NCBI GenBank assembly: GCA_017472105.1
Contig: JAFUQY010000415.1
Location: 1-13,339, forward strand
Length of the DNA: 13,339 nucleotides
DNA from: Clostridia bacterium
GTDB lineage: Bacteria > Bacillota_A > Clostridia > Oscillospirales > CAG-272
Direction: 5' to 3'
Part shown: positions 1 to 6,111 of the stretch, one piece after another
Position numbering within the stretch: position 1 is the stretch's first letter
Layout of the letters: the number at the start of each line of letters is the position of its first letter
Notes under the pieces: model-generated
What the model saw: the letters and a program-made list of their open reading frames with translations, nothing else
What the model was told of the DNA's origin: nothing
The model's database searches: none
Position numbers and translations under genes: made by a program

Positions 1-1
1 C

Positions 2-112
2 ACGGAACAGGTTTACTCCGGCGCGTTCCTGATGAATGCCGGTCTGAACCTGTCGAAATACCCTCGCAGCACCGGCGACAGCTTCACGCTGCATTTCTAC
101 GAAGTGAAGTAA
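2..112 (+). CDS. C-terminal fragment of a probable GH36 alpha-galactosidase
   Basis: Only the last 36 codons are inside the window; the frame is open from base 2 to a TAA at 110-112. The tail reads VYSGAFLMNAGLNL, then about eight residues, then GDSFTLHFYEVK. This resembles the C-terminal beta-sandwich of family 36 alpha-galactosidases, which typically ends with a 'SG..LM..GL.L....GD..S..../L..V' pattern. If correct, the enzyme removes terminal alpha-1,6-galactose from raffinose-type oligosaccharides or galactomannan. The gene downstream on the same strand is another glycosidase (GH127), which fits a glycan-use locus. The fragment is short, so the family call is a resemblance only. Immediately after the stop lies an imperfect hairpin (114-150). 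Confidence 0.5.
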   Translation, partial: TEQVYSGAFLMNAGLNLSKYPRSTGDSFTLHFYEVK

Positions 113-113
113 G

Positions 114-150
114 AACGTGCGGTTCAATGCAGAATGAATCGCCGGATGTT
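114..150 (+). terminator. Imperfect hairpin after the GH36-like gene, possible decayed terminator
   Basis: AACGTGCGG at 114-122 can pair with CCGGATGTT at 142-150, with one mismatch and one G-U pair. A small inner TTCA/TGAA pairing is also possible. The left arm is the same 10-mer (AACGTGCGGT) that forms the arms of the family B terminators at 7000-7047 and 7706-7754. No T-run follows, so termination may be weak or lost; the right arm runs into the start of repeat A. Confidence 0.35.
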
Positions 151-467
151 CCGTCAGCAGAAGCAAAGTAACTCCAAACGCGCCGTAGGCTGAGTTTACC
201 CAGGTAATCCAGTGACGCTAGCGCGACTGTTAGTGCCCGAAATACCCACATCTCGCCGCCGCAAGGCTGAGTTTACCGAGGGAAATGAGTGTCCCTTACA
301 ATAAAGGAAGATCGCTCCACCCAAAAACTGTACGGGTATGGCGCCCGCGGCGGGCATTTTCAAGGGGAACGCTTGAACGGCCGAGATCCCTAAGAGCCCG
401 GACGCGGAGGGTTCTTAGGCGCCCCCGCGAGGGTATAAATTAAATCTGAAAAGCGGAGCTTTTCTAC
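148..467 (+). repeat. Interspersed repeat family A, copy 1 (full length)
   Basis: This non-coding stretch fills most of the gap between the GH36-like fragment and the GH127 gene. It matches the reverse complement of 4672-4980 along its length and matches 13168-13339 over its first half. In order it holds: a first AGGCTGAGTTTACC block (187-200), an imperfect palindrome CAGTGACGC..GCGACTG (210-229), a second near-identical AGGCTGAGTTTACC block (264-277), a GGAAGATCGCTC block (306-317), a hairpin TTCAAG/CTTGAA (359-377), a hairpin CCTAAGAGCCC/GGGTTCTTAGG (389-419) and a terminal hairpin GAAAAGC-GGA-GCTTTTC (448-464). No open frame is credible. The left boundary is uncertain by about 30 bases. 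It could be a structured ncRNA gene, a long leader of the GH127 gene, or a non-autonomous mobile repeat. Confidence 0.85.
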
Positions 468-506
468 CAAACCCATCAAACTGAAACTTTAACCCCAACG
501 AAATAC

Positions 507-513
507 AAGGAGG
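507..513 (+). promoter_or_regulatory. Ribosome binding site of the GH127 gene
   Basis: AAGGAGG lies 11 bases before the ATG at 525 and fixes this start. No convincing -35/-10 pair is seen between the end of repeat A and this site, so the gene may be transcribed from upstream, through the repeat. Confidence 0.75.
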
Positions 514-524
514 TCAGACATCCC

Positions 525-2345
525 ATGTTTATTTCCGACTACCGCAATGTCACCCTCACTTCCGGCTTCTGGAAGATGAAGGAAGATCTCAACCGTGACG
601 TTACCATCGACGCCGTCTATAACCGCTTCGACGAAACCGGACGCATCAAGGCGTTCAAGTGCGACTGGAAGGAAGGCGATCCTCAGCAGCCCCACTTCTT
701 CTGGGACTCCGACGTCGCAAAGTGGCTGGAAGGCGCCGCTTATATCCTCAAGTCCAATGACCGCCCTGACCTGACCGAAAAGGCGGAGTGGATCATCGAT
801 CAGATCGAAAAGAATCAGGGCGAGGACGGATACTTCAATATCTTCTTCACCGTTGTACAGCCCGAAAACCGCTTCAAGACCCGTGACTGGCACGAGCTCT
901 ACTGCGCAGGTCACCTCATGGAAGCCGCATGTGCGTACTATGAAGCAACCGGCCGTGACAGAATGCTCAAGCTCATGGAAAAGTACGCTGACTATATCTG
1001 GCAGGTATTTGTTGAAGAAAAGTCCGCGAACTTTACCACGCCCGGTCACGAGGAAATCGAGCTCGCGCTGTACCGCATGTACCAGACCACCGGCAAGAAG
1101 AAGTACCTCGATCTGTGCGAATTCTTCCTTGAAAACCGCGGTCAGCCCGACAACAACGAAGCGCAGATTTTCGAAGCCGCTCACTACGCGCAGAGCCATG
1201 CTCCCATCCGCGATCAGCATGAAGCGTTCGGTCACTCCGTGCGTGCAACCTATCTCTACTCCGGTATGGCGGATCTCGCAGGCGAAAAGCACGACGAAGC
1301 TCTCCTTGCCGCATGCCGTGACCTCTTCGACGATATCGCGCTCCGCAAGATGTACGTCACCGGCGGTATCGGCTCCACGAACATCGGCGAAGCGTTCACG
1401 ATTCCCTACGACCTGCCCAACGCACATGCATACACCGAAACCTGCGCCTCCATCGGCATGATGTTCTTCGGCAGCCGCATGTTCCGCATCGACCCCGAGC
1501 ATCCGTCCAAGTACCACGACGTCGTTGAACTGGAAATGTACAACGGCGCGCTGTCCGGTCTGTCCCTGTCCGGTGAGGAATTCTTCTACGAAAATCCGCT
1601 GGAGATCAATCTCGTCGAACGCACCCGCATCACTGCAACCAAGCACCGCGAGCACTGGCCGATCACGCAGAGAGTCAAGGTCTTCGGATGCTCCTGCTGC
1701 CCGCCGAACATCAACCGCGTTCTCTCCTCCATGGGCAATTACTTCTACGCGTACGACGACGAGTCCGGTGCGGTTTATGTGAACCAGTTCGGCTCCTCTG
1801 TTTTCGAAAAGGACGGCGTGAAGGTCACTGTGGAAACCGATTACCCGAACGACGGCACGGTGAAGATCACCTCCAATGCCCCCGTTTACGTGAGAATCCC
1901 CGGTTGGTGCCGCAACTTCAAGACCGACAAGCCCCACGTCATGGTCAACGGCTACGCGAAGTTTGACGCGGGCGAAATCACTGTCGAGTTCGAAATGAAG
2001 ACTGAGCTGATTGCAGGCTCCGTGAAGATTGTGAAGAATCTCGGCAAGTGCGCTGTCCGCCGCGGTCCCGTTGTTTACTGCGCGGAAGGCTGCGACAACG
2101 ACGGCGACGTACATACCCTGTACATTGACCGCGGTACCGTTGCTCAGGCGAAGGCGGAAACCTGTGACAAGTGCGGTCTGAAGGTGCTCACCCTCGACGG
2201 CTTCAGACGCGTTGACGTCGACACCGACAGCCTGTACACGCCTCTCGAGGAAAACTACGTTCCCGCCGTTGTGAAGATGATCCCGTATCATGCATTCGCA
2301 AACCGCGGCGAAACCGACATGCTCGTCTGGATGAATTACAGATGA
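525..2345 (+). CDS. GH127 (DUF1680) beta-L-arabinofuranosidase
   Basis: A complete 606-residue protein with no signal peptide or membrane segment, so probably cytoplasmic. Family 127 enzymes release beta-L-arabinofuranose from short arabino-oligosaccharides using a zinc-bound cysteine nucleophile. The key residues of the characterised bifidobacterial enzyme HypBA1 are recognisable: the acid/base Glu in GSTNIGEAF (E289), the zinc ligands in YTETCASIG (E305 and C307), and the GCSCCPPNINRV motif carrying the presumed nucleophile C391 and ligand C392. The N-terminal (alpha/alpha)6 barrel includes the GEDGYFN and DWHELYCAGH stretches; the C-terminal part is predicted beta-rich. The neighbour upstream looks like an alpha-galactosidase, so an intracellular step in plant cell-wall glycan breakdown is likely. 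The closely related family GH146 cannot be fully excluded. A bidirectional terminator follows 43 bases after the stop. Confidence 0.92.
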   Translation: MFISDYRNVTLTSGFWKMKEDLNRDVTIDAVYNRFDETGRIKAFKCDWKEGDPQQPHFFWDSDVAKWLEGAAYILKSNDRPDLTEKAEWIIDQIEKNQGEDGYFNIFFTVVQPENRFKTRDWHELYCAGHLMEAACAYYEATGRDRMLKLMEKYADYIWQVFVEEKSANFTTPGHEEIELALYRMYQTTGKKKYLDLCEFFLENRGQPDNNEAQIFEAAHYAQSHAPIRDQHEAFGHSVRATYLYSGMADLAGEKHDEALLAACRDLFDDIALRKMYVTGGIGSTNIGEAFTIPYDLPNAHAYTETCASIGMMFFGSRMFRIDPEHPSKYHDVVELEMYNGALSGLSLSGEEFFYENPLEINLVERTRITATKHREHWPITQRVKVFGCSCCPPNINRVLSSMGNYFYAYDDESGAVYVNQFGSSVFEKDGVKVTVETDYPNDGTVKITSNAPVYVRIPGWCRNFKTDKPHVMVNGYAKFDAGEITVEFEMKTELIAGSVKIVKNLGKCAVRRGPVVYCAEGCDNDGDVHTLYIDRGTVAQAKAETCDKCGLKVLTLDGFRRVDVDTDSLYTPLEENYVPAVVKMIPYHAFANRGETDMLVWMNYR

Positions 2346-2387
2346 TTGCGGGATAGTACTCCCTGAGTTCAGCAATAAACAAATAAC

Positions 2388-2428
2388 AAAACACCGTGAT
2401 TTCCGCACTGGATTTCACGGTGTTTTTT
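2388..2428. terminator. Bidirectional intrinsic terminator
   Basis: AAAACACCGTGA (2388-2399) pairs perfectly over 12 bp with TCACGGTGTTTT (2415-2426) around a 15-base loop and is followed by more T on the plus strand. The A-rich left arm gives a T-run on the minus strand as well. It sits between the converging GH127 gene and the small minus-strand gene at 2435-2725 and can serve both. Confidence 0.92.
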
Positions 2429-2434
2429 GCTGGT

Positions 2435-2725
2435 TTATTCGGTTTTTCCGTCAAGGAGTTCGTGCACATATTCCACGAGCATGTCGTACCAGTAATCCTC
2501 GGGTGAGAAATACCGTGCGGTGCCGTGGTAGTAGACGTTGAATTCCTCGCCGAACTCCACGTAAACGGCTTCTTCATCGGACTCCGGGCATGCGGGAGAT
2601 CGGATAATCACATCCCGCGAATCCGCTTCCATGTCAAACTCCTGCACCTCGGGCGAATATTCTTTGAATTCCTCCAGAAAATGGTTGATCTTCTTCCCGA
2701 TATATACCGTTAACTGAGCATTCAT
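2435..2725 (-). CDS. Small acidic protein of unknown function (96 aa)
   Basis: I do not recognise the family. The start at 2725 is supported by a GAGGTG ribosome site 7 bases upstream, and the gene ends at a strong terminator, so I take it as real. The protein is very acidic (runs such as PESDEEAVYVEFGEEF) and rich in Tyr and Phe, with no membrane segment, no signal peptide and only one Cys. The final part (YFSPEDYWYDMLVEYVHELLDG) could be an amphipathic helix. The composition suggests a small cytosolic, perhaps protein-binding, domain, but no function can be assigned. It lies downstream of rny on the same strand but is separated from it by a terminator, so it is probably transcribed on its own; no clear promoter is visible in the short gap. 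Confidence 0.75.
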   Translation of the reverse strand: MNAQLTVYIGKKINHFLEEFKEYSPEVQEFDMEADSRDVIIRSPACPESDEEAVYVEFGEEFNVYYHGTARYFSPEDYWYDMLVEYVHELLDGKTE

Positions 2726-2763
2726 GACGCTTCACCTCGATTCCATAACTATGATCTCTTCTC

Positions 2764-2797
2764 TATAACAATAAAGGCACCGCCGGAACGATGCCTT
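2764..2797 (-). terminator. Intrinsic terminator of rny
   Basis: On the minus strand AAGGCATCG pairs with CGGTGCCTT (arms at 2789-2797 and 2774-2782; 9 bp, one G-U pair) around a 6-base loop, followed by the T-rich tail TATTGTTATAG. It starts 14 bases after the rny stop codon. Confidence 0.8.
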
Positions 2798-2810
2798 GTT
2801 GTTTTCGGAT

Positions 2811-4361
2811 TTACTTCGCGTAGTCGATTGCGCGGCTTTCGCGAATGATGTGGACCTTGATCTGTCCGGGGTATCCGTCCATGTCGTTTTCGATCTTCTT
2901 GGCAATATCGCGGGCCATGATGGTCATCAGGTCGTCGTTTACTACATCCGGTTTTACCATGATGCGGATTTCGCGGCCTGCCTGAATTGCGAAGGACTTT
3001 TCTACGCCGTCAAAGCCGTTTGCGATTTCTTCCAGCTTGGTGAGGCGCTTGATGTAGTTTTCAAGATTTTCGCGTCTTGCACCGGGACGAGCTGCGGAGA
3101 TGGCATCGGCAGCCTGAACGATGAGAGCCGTAATGGACTGCGCTTCCACGTCGCCGTGGTGAGCTTCGATGGAATTGATGATTTCTTTGGATTCCTTGTA
3201 CTTCTTCGCGATTTCGACGCCGAGCTGTACATGGGAGCCTTCGACTTCCTGCGTGAGAGCCTTACCGATGTCATGGAGAAGGCCGGCACGCTTTGCAACG
3301 GTGCTGTCAACACCGAGCTCGTCCGCGAGGGCACCTGCGAGGAGGGCAACTTCAACGGAGTGAGCGAGGACGTTCTGACCCATGGAGGTACGGAACTTGA
3401 GTCGGCCGAGGAGCTTGACGAGTTCGGGATTGATTCCGTGGATACCGGTATCGAAGGTAGCTCGTTCACCTGCCTGCTTGATGGTAGCTTCGACTTCGCG
3501 GCGGGCTTTTTCGACCATTTCTTCGATTCTCGCGGGATGGATGCGTCCGTCGGAGATGAGCTTTTCGAGAGCGAGACGGGCAACCTCGCGGCGAACGGGA
3601 TCGAAGCAGGAGACTGCGATGGTTTCGGGCGTATCGTCGATGATGAGGTCAACGCCGGTGAGGGTTTCGATGGTGCGGATGTTGCGGCCTTCACGACCGA
3701 TGATGCGTCCCTTCATTTCCTCGCTGGGGAGGGTAACGACGGAGACGGTGATTTCGGAGACGTGGTCTGCGGCGCATCTCTGAACGGCAAGAGCGATGAT
3801 TTCGCGAGCCTTATCGTCAGCGACGTCCTTGAACTGCGCTTCGAGTTCGGTGATCTTCTGCGCCTGTTCGTGCTTGATTTCGGATTCGAGCTGGCTGACG
3901 AGCTTGCTCACGGCTTCTTCCGCGGTCATGCCGGCAACCTTCTGGAGGGTTTCGTACTGTTCGTCCTTGAGCTTTGCGATCTGTTCGTTGAGCTCGGTGG
4001 TTTCCTTGAGCTTCTTGGTGAGGGATTCGTCCTTCTTTTCAAGAGCTTCGGTTTTGCGGTCGAGGATGTCTTCCTTGGAGGCAACGCGGCGTTCCTGACG
4101 GGTCAGTTCACTGCGTCTTTCATTCAGTTCGAGCTCAAAAGCGTTTTTCGTCTGAAGAATTTCTTCTTTTGCTTCGAGCATTGCTTCTTTTTTCTTGGTT
4201 TCGGCAGACTTGATGCCGTCTTCGAGGATCTTGCGTGCCTGCGCTTCCGCGGAGCCGATTTCAGCTTCAGCGGTCTTCTTGCGATGCATATAACCGACGA
4301 CGCCGCCTGCTACGAGGCAAACGATACCGGTGATTACTGCTGTGATAATGGTGGTAGTCAT
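2811..4361 (-). CDS. rny: Ribonuclease Y (membrane-anchored endoribonuclease)
   Basis: RNase Y starts bulk mRNA decay in many Firmicutes by endonucleolytic cutting and is anchored to the membrane by its N-terminus. All its domains are here in order: one N-terminal membrane helix ([23 protein letters not shown]), a long charged coiled coil (about residues 30-190), a KH RNA-binding domain with [10 protein letters not shown] (218-227) and an HD domain with LLHDIGK (H363, D364) and the downstream EAHHGD motif. With the ATG at 4361 the protein has 516 residues, close to the family norm. An in-frame ATG at 4400 would add 13 polar residues ([13 protein letters not shown]) before the anchor and also has an AAGGA-like site, so it remains possible. 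The gene has its own promoter (4538-4566) with a leader of about 170 bases and its own terminator, so it is monocistronic. Confidence 0.97.
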   Translation of the reverse strand: MTTTIITAVITGIVCLVAGGVVGYMHRKKTAEAEIGSAEAQARKILEDGIKSAETKKKEAMLEAKEEILQTKNAFELELNERRSELTRQERRVASKEDILDRKTEALEKKDESLTKKLKETTELNEQIAKLKDEQYETLQKVAGMTAEEAVSKLVSQLESEIKHEQAQKITELEAQFKDVADDKAREIIALAVQRCAADHVSEITVSVVTLPSEEMKGRIIGREGRNIRTIETLTGVDLIIDDTPETIAVSCFDPVRREVARLALEKLISDGRIHPARIEEMVEKARREVEATIKQAGERATFDTGIHGINPELVKLLGRLKFRTSMGQNVLAHSVEVALLAGALADELGVDSTVAKRAGLLHDIGKALTQEVEGSHVQLGVEIAKKYKESKEIINSIEAHHGDVEAQSITALIVQAADAISAARPGARRENLENYIKRLTKLEEIANGFDGVEKSFAIQAGREIRIMVKPDVVNDDLMTIMARDIAKKIENDMDGYPGQIKVHIIRESRAIDYAK

Positions 4362-4438
4362 CCCGCACCCCCTTTTGTCTGTGGTGATTTTTTTCTGCAT
4401 TGGTTTTTTCCTTTTTCCTTTTTCGCGTTTGCGTGTTG

Positions 4439-4463
4439 GGCACCGTCGGTTTTCCGGGGCGCC
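4439..4463 (-). other. Hairpin in the rny leader
   Basis: On the minus strand GGCGCC pairs with GGTGCC (one G-U), enclosing an inner CGG-AAAA-CCG stem. It lies between the rny promoter and its start codon. RNase Y mRNA is a plausible target of self-control, but the sequence shows only the possible fold. Confidence 0.4.
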
Positions 4464-4537
4464 TTTATATGGAATTTTGATGTGATATGTCGCCGATATC
4501 GTCCTTGCGGTGGGATATGAAAAACATACTACTTTAT

Positions 4538-4566
4538 ATTATATCGCTTTTTGGGTGTAAAGTCAA
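4538..4566 (-). promoter_or_regulatory. SigA-type promoter of rny
   Basis: On the minus strand TTGACT (4561-4566), a 17-base spacer and a perfect TATAAT (4538-4543). Transcription should start near 4531, giving a leader of about 170 bases to the ATG at 4361. Repeat A copy 2 lies entirely upstream of this promoter, so it is not part of this transcript. Confidence 0.85.
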
Positions 4567-4671
4567 GATACTACGAAAAAGTTACGGGGGTATGGGGTGG
4601 TTTTTGTGAGGGTTTTGGGGTTCGTCTTACAGACGGTTGGAGGTTGACCTAAAGCGTTAGGAATCTGTATT

Positions 4672-4980
4672 GTAGAAAAGCTCCGCTTTTCGAATCTTAT
4701 TTGTAACGCCTGCGCGGCGGGCGCGAGAACCCTCCGTTGCCGGGCTCTCGATTCGGCAACCAGGAGTGCCTGGACCCAATGCCTCCGGCGGGCGGGGGAT
4801 TTGACAACGTGAAGCTGTGATTCTAAGCGATCATATCTTATCGCAAGGGACACTCATTTCCCTCGGTAAGCTCAGCCTGCCGGCGGCGAGACGAAATCGC
4901 ATGTGGCTCTGACAGTCGCGACGCGTCACTGGATTGCCCGGGTAAATTTCAGCCTGCGGCGCAAACTGAGATTTCCTTCC
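4672..4980 (-). repeat. Interspersed repeat family A, copy 2 (inverted, full length)
   Basis: The reverse complement aligns with 148-467 in the same block order: GCGCCGCAGGCTGAAATTTA, CAGTGACGCG..CGCGACTG, the second CAGGCTGAGCTTACCGAGG block, GAAATGAGTGTCCCTT, then a more diverged middle, a hairpin CCAGG/CCTGG (4760-4773), a hairpin CGAGAGCCC/GGGTTCTCG (4724-4750) and the identical terminal hairpin GAAAAGC..GCTTTTC (4675-4691). The two hairpins that differ from copy 1 in sequence keep their pairing. It sits in the long gap between the TSUP permease gene and rny, pointing the same way as rny. The part from 4980 to 5000 may still be related to copy 1. Confidence 0.85.
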
Positions 4981-5009
4981 GGCGATGCTCCGGGACGCCA
5001 CCCTTAACA

Positions 5010-5104
5010 AGCCTTCCCCGTGCAGTCGCTTGAAATTTCAACTGCACAAACGCAGCCGGGGAAGGGGGACCGCGTGATTTTCCTAAGAAAATCGCGTGGT
5101 GGAT
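5010..5104. repeat. Two-hairpin palindromic element
   Basis: The first structure pairs CCTTCCCC (5012-5019) with GGGGAAGG (5059-5066) and, nested inside, GTGCAGT (5020-5026) with ACTGCAC (5041-5047); between these arms is a perfect 12-base palindrome TTGAAATTTCAA (5030-5041). Directly after it, ACCGCGTGATTTTC pairs with GAAAATCGCGTGGT (5069-5100; 14 bp, two G-U pairs) around the 4-base loop CTAA. The CCTTCCCC/GGGGAAGG pair followed by a second hairpin and GGATGAGG resembles abundant interspersed elements I associate with gut Clostridia; that link is from memory. It lies 3' of the TSUP gene but has no T-run, so a terminator role is uncertain. Confidence 0.65.
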
Positions 5105-5181
5105 GAGGCGTGAACCAACTCTGCTGCGGCACAAACTCCCGTTTTCACACAAATTTCCGCCCCTTCATTCTGAATTCTGCA
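5105..5181. other. Rest of the 4401-5181 gap, no feature seen
   Basis: Between the two-hairpin element and the stop of the TSUP gene nothing coding was found. A TTCATTCTGAATTCTGCATTA stretch is low complexity and similar in style to short sequences beside other genes in this window (for example 11655-11690). Confidence 0.5.
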
Positions 5182-5925
5182 TTACGCATGAACGAGCTTC
5201 CACGCGTTCAGCACCACAATCACCGCGCCGACGATGGCAATCAGCGGTTTTACGGGGATTTTCCGGCAGAGCCATGCGGCAATGGGAGATGCTGCGACGC
5301 CGCCGAGGATGAGCCCCACGGTTGCGGGAAGTGCATCTCCGAGGGAGCCGATGGTGAGAAAGAATGCGGCGCTTTCGGCGAGGGTGACGAAAAATTCCGC
5401 GGTATTCACGGAGCCGATGGTGGTTCTCACGTCACAGTCCGCGGCTACGAGGGTGGAGGTGACAACGGGACCCCATCCGCCGCCGCCGATGGAATCGCTG
5501 AATCCGCCGATGAGGGCGAGCGGGTAGACGGCTTTCCCGATTTTCCGGGGCTGTTTTTTCGGTTTTTTGAAGGCTTTTGCGAAGATGACGGCGCCCATGA
5601 TGATGAGATACACGCTGACGACGGGGGATATCACGCTGTCGTCGAGGCCGGTGAGGAGGTATGCGCCCGTGACACCGCCGATGACTCCGGGGACGATGAG
5701 GCGGATGAGGAGGCTTCTGTCGATGTTTTTCATCGTGAAGTGCGACACCCCGGACGCGAGCGTGGTGAAAATCTCAGCGGTATGGGTACAGAAGGACGCC
5801 ATCGCTGAGGACTGACCCATGGCGCGGAGCAGGGTGCTCGATGACACGCCGTACGCCATACCGAGGGTGCCGTCGATGAGCTGGGCGAGAAATCCGCAGA
5901 GAACGCAGATGAGAAAGGTCTTCAT
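5182..5925 (-). CDS. TauE/SafE (TSUP) family membrane permease
   Basis: A 247-residue, strongly hydrophobic protein with about seven or eight predicted membrane helices and the internal duplication of the family: the first half begins with FLAQLIDGTLGMAYGVSS and the second with IGGFSDSIGGGGWGPVV, which are the paired Gly/Asp signature loops. A short basic loop (KAFKKPKKQPRKIGK) joins the halves. TSUP proteins export or import small organic or inorganic anions such as sulfite, sulfoacetate or related compounds; substrate cannot be told from sequence. The length matches the family. The ATG at 5925 has an AAGGA site 10 bases upstream and a promoter at 5964-5993. It is divergent from the DUF3737 gene, and no sulfur-metabolism genes are nearby. 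No clear terminator was found after the stop. Confidence 0.9.
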   Translation of the reverse strand: MKTFLICVLCGFLAQLIDGTLGMAYGVSSSTLLRAMGQSSAMASFCTHTAEIFTTLASGVSHFTMKNIDRSLLIRLIVPGVIGGVTGAYLLTGLDDSVISPVVSVYLIIMGAVIFAKAFKKPKKQPRKIGKAVYPLALIGGFSDSIGGGGWGPVVTSTLVAADCDVRTTIGSVNTAEFFVTLAESAAFFLTIGSLGDALPATVGLILGGVAASPIAAWLCRKIPVKPLIAIVGAVIVVLNAWKLVHA

Positions 5926-5963
5926 TATACGGTTATCCTTATGAAAACGATAAGTGATACTGT

Positions 5964-5993
5964 ATTATAGCATTCTGCCGCGCACAATTGCAA
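5964..5993 (-). promoter_or_regulatory. Promoter of the TSUP permease gene
   Basis: On the minus strand TTGCAA (5988-5993), an 18-base spacer and TATAAT (5964-5969), about 40 bases before the start codon. It lies back to back with the promoter of the DUF3737 gene. Confidence 0.7.
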
Positions 5994-6040
5994 CGGATTT
6001 TCGCAGAACAGGTCGGAATGATACAAATTTTTATCGGAAA

Positions 6041-6072
6041 TTTCACACAACGGGCGGAAAATGTGGTATAAT
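6041..6072 (+). promoter_or_regulatory. Extended -10 promoter of the DUF3737 gene
   Basis: TGGTATAAT (6064-6072) is an extended -10 element. The best -35 candidate, TTTCAC or TTCACA at 6041-6047, is poor and too far upstream (19-20 bases), consistent with dependence on the extended -10. Confidence 0.55.
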
Positions 6073-6111
6073 TAAATTTCAGATTGTTTATTTAAGAAAC
6101 TGAGGCTTGAC

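Noticed and set aside
489..2408. Long minus-strand open frame opposite the GH127 gene (639 codons)
   Set aside because: It covers the well supported GH127 gene antisense; its product is a low-complexity Val/Ala/Gly-rich sequence with no motif. It reflects codon bias of the real gene.
2796..4520. Long plus-strand open frame opposite rny (574 codons)
   Set aside because: RNase Y on the minus strand has all its domains, a promoter and a terminator; the opposite frame is Phe/Asp/Gly-rich with no recognisable domain.
5110..5808. Plus-strand open frame opposite the TSUP gene
   Set aside because: Asp/Gly/Glu-rich shadow of a membrane-protein gene whose helices and duplicated motifs are clear on the minus strand.
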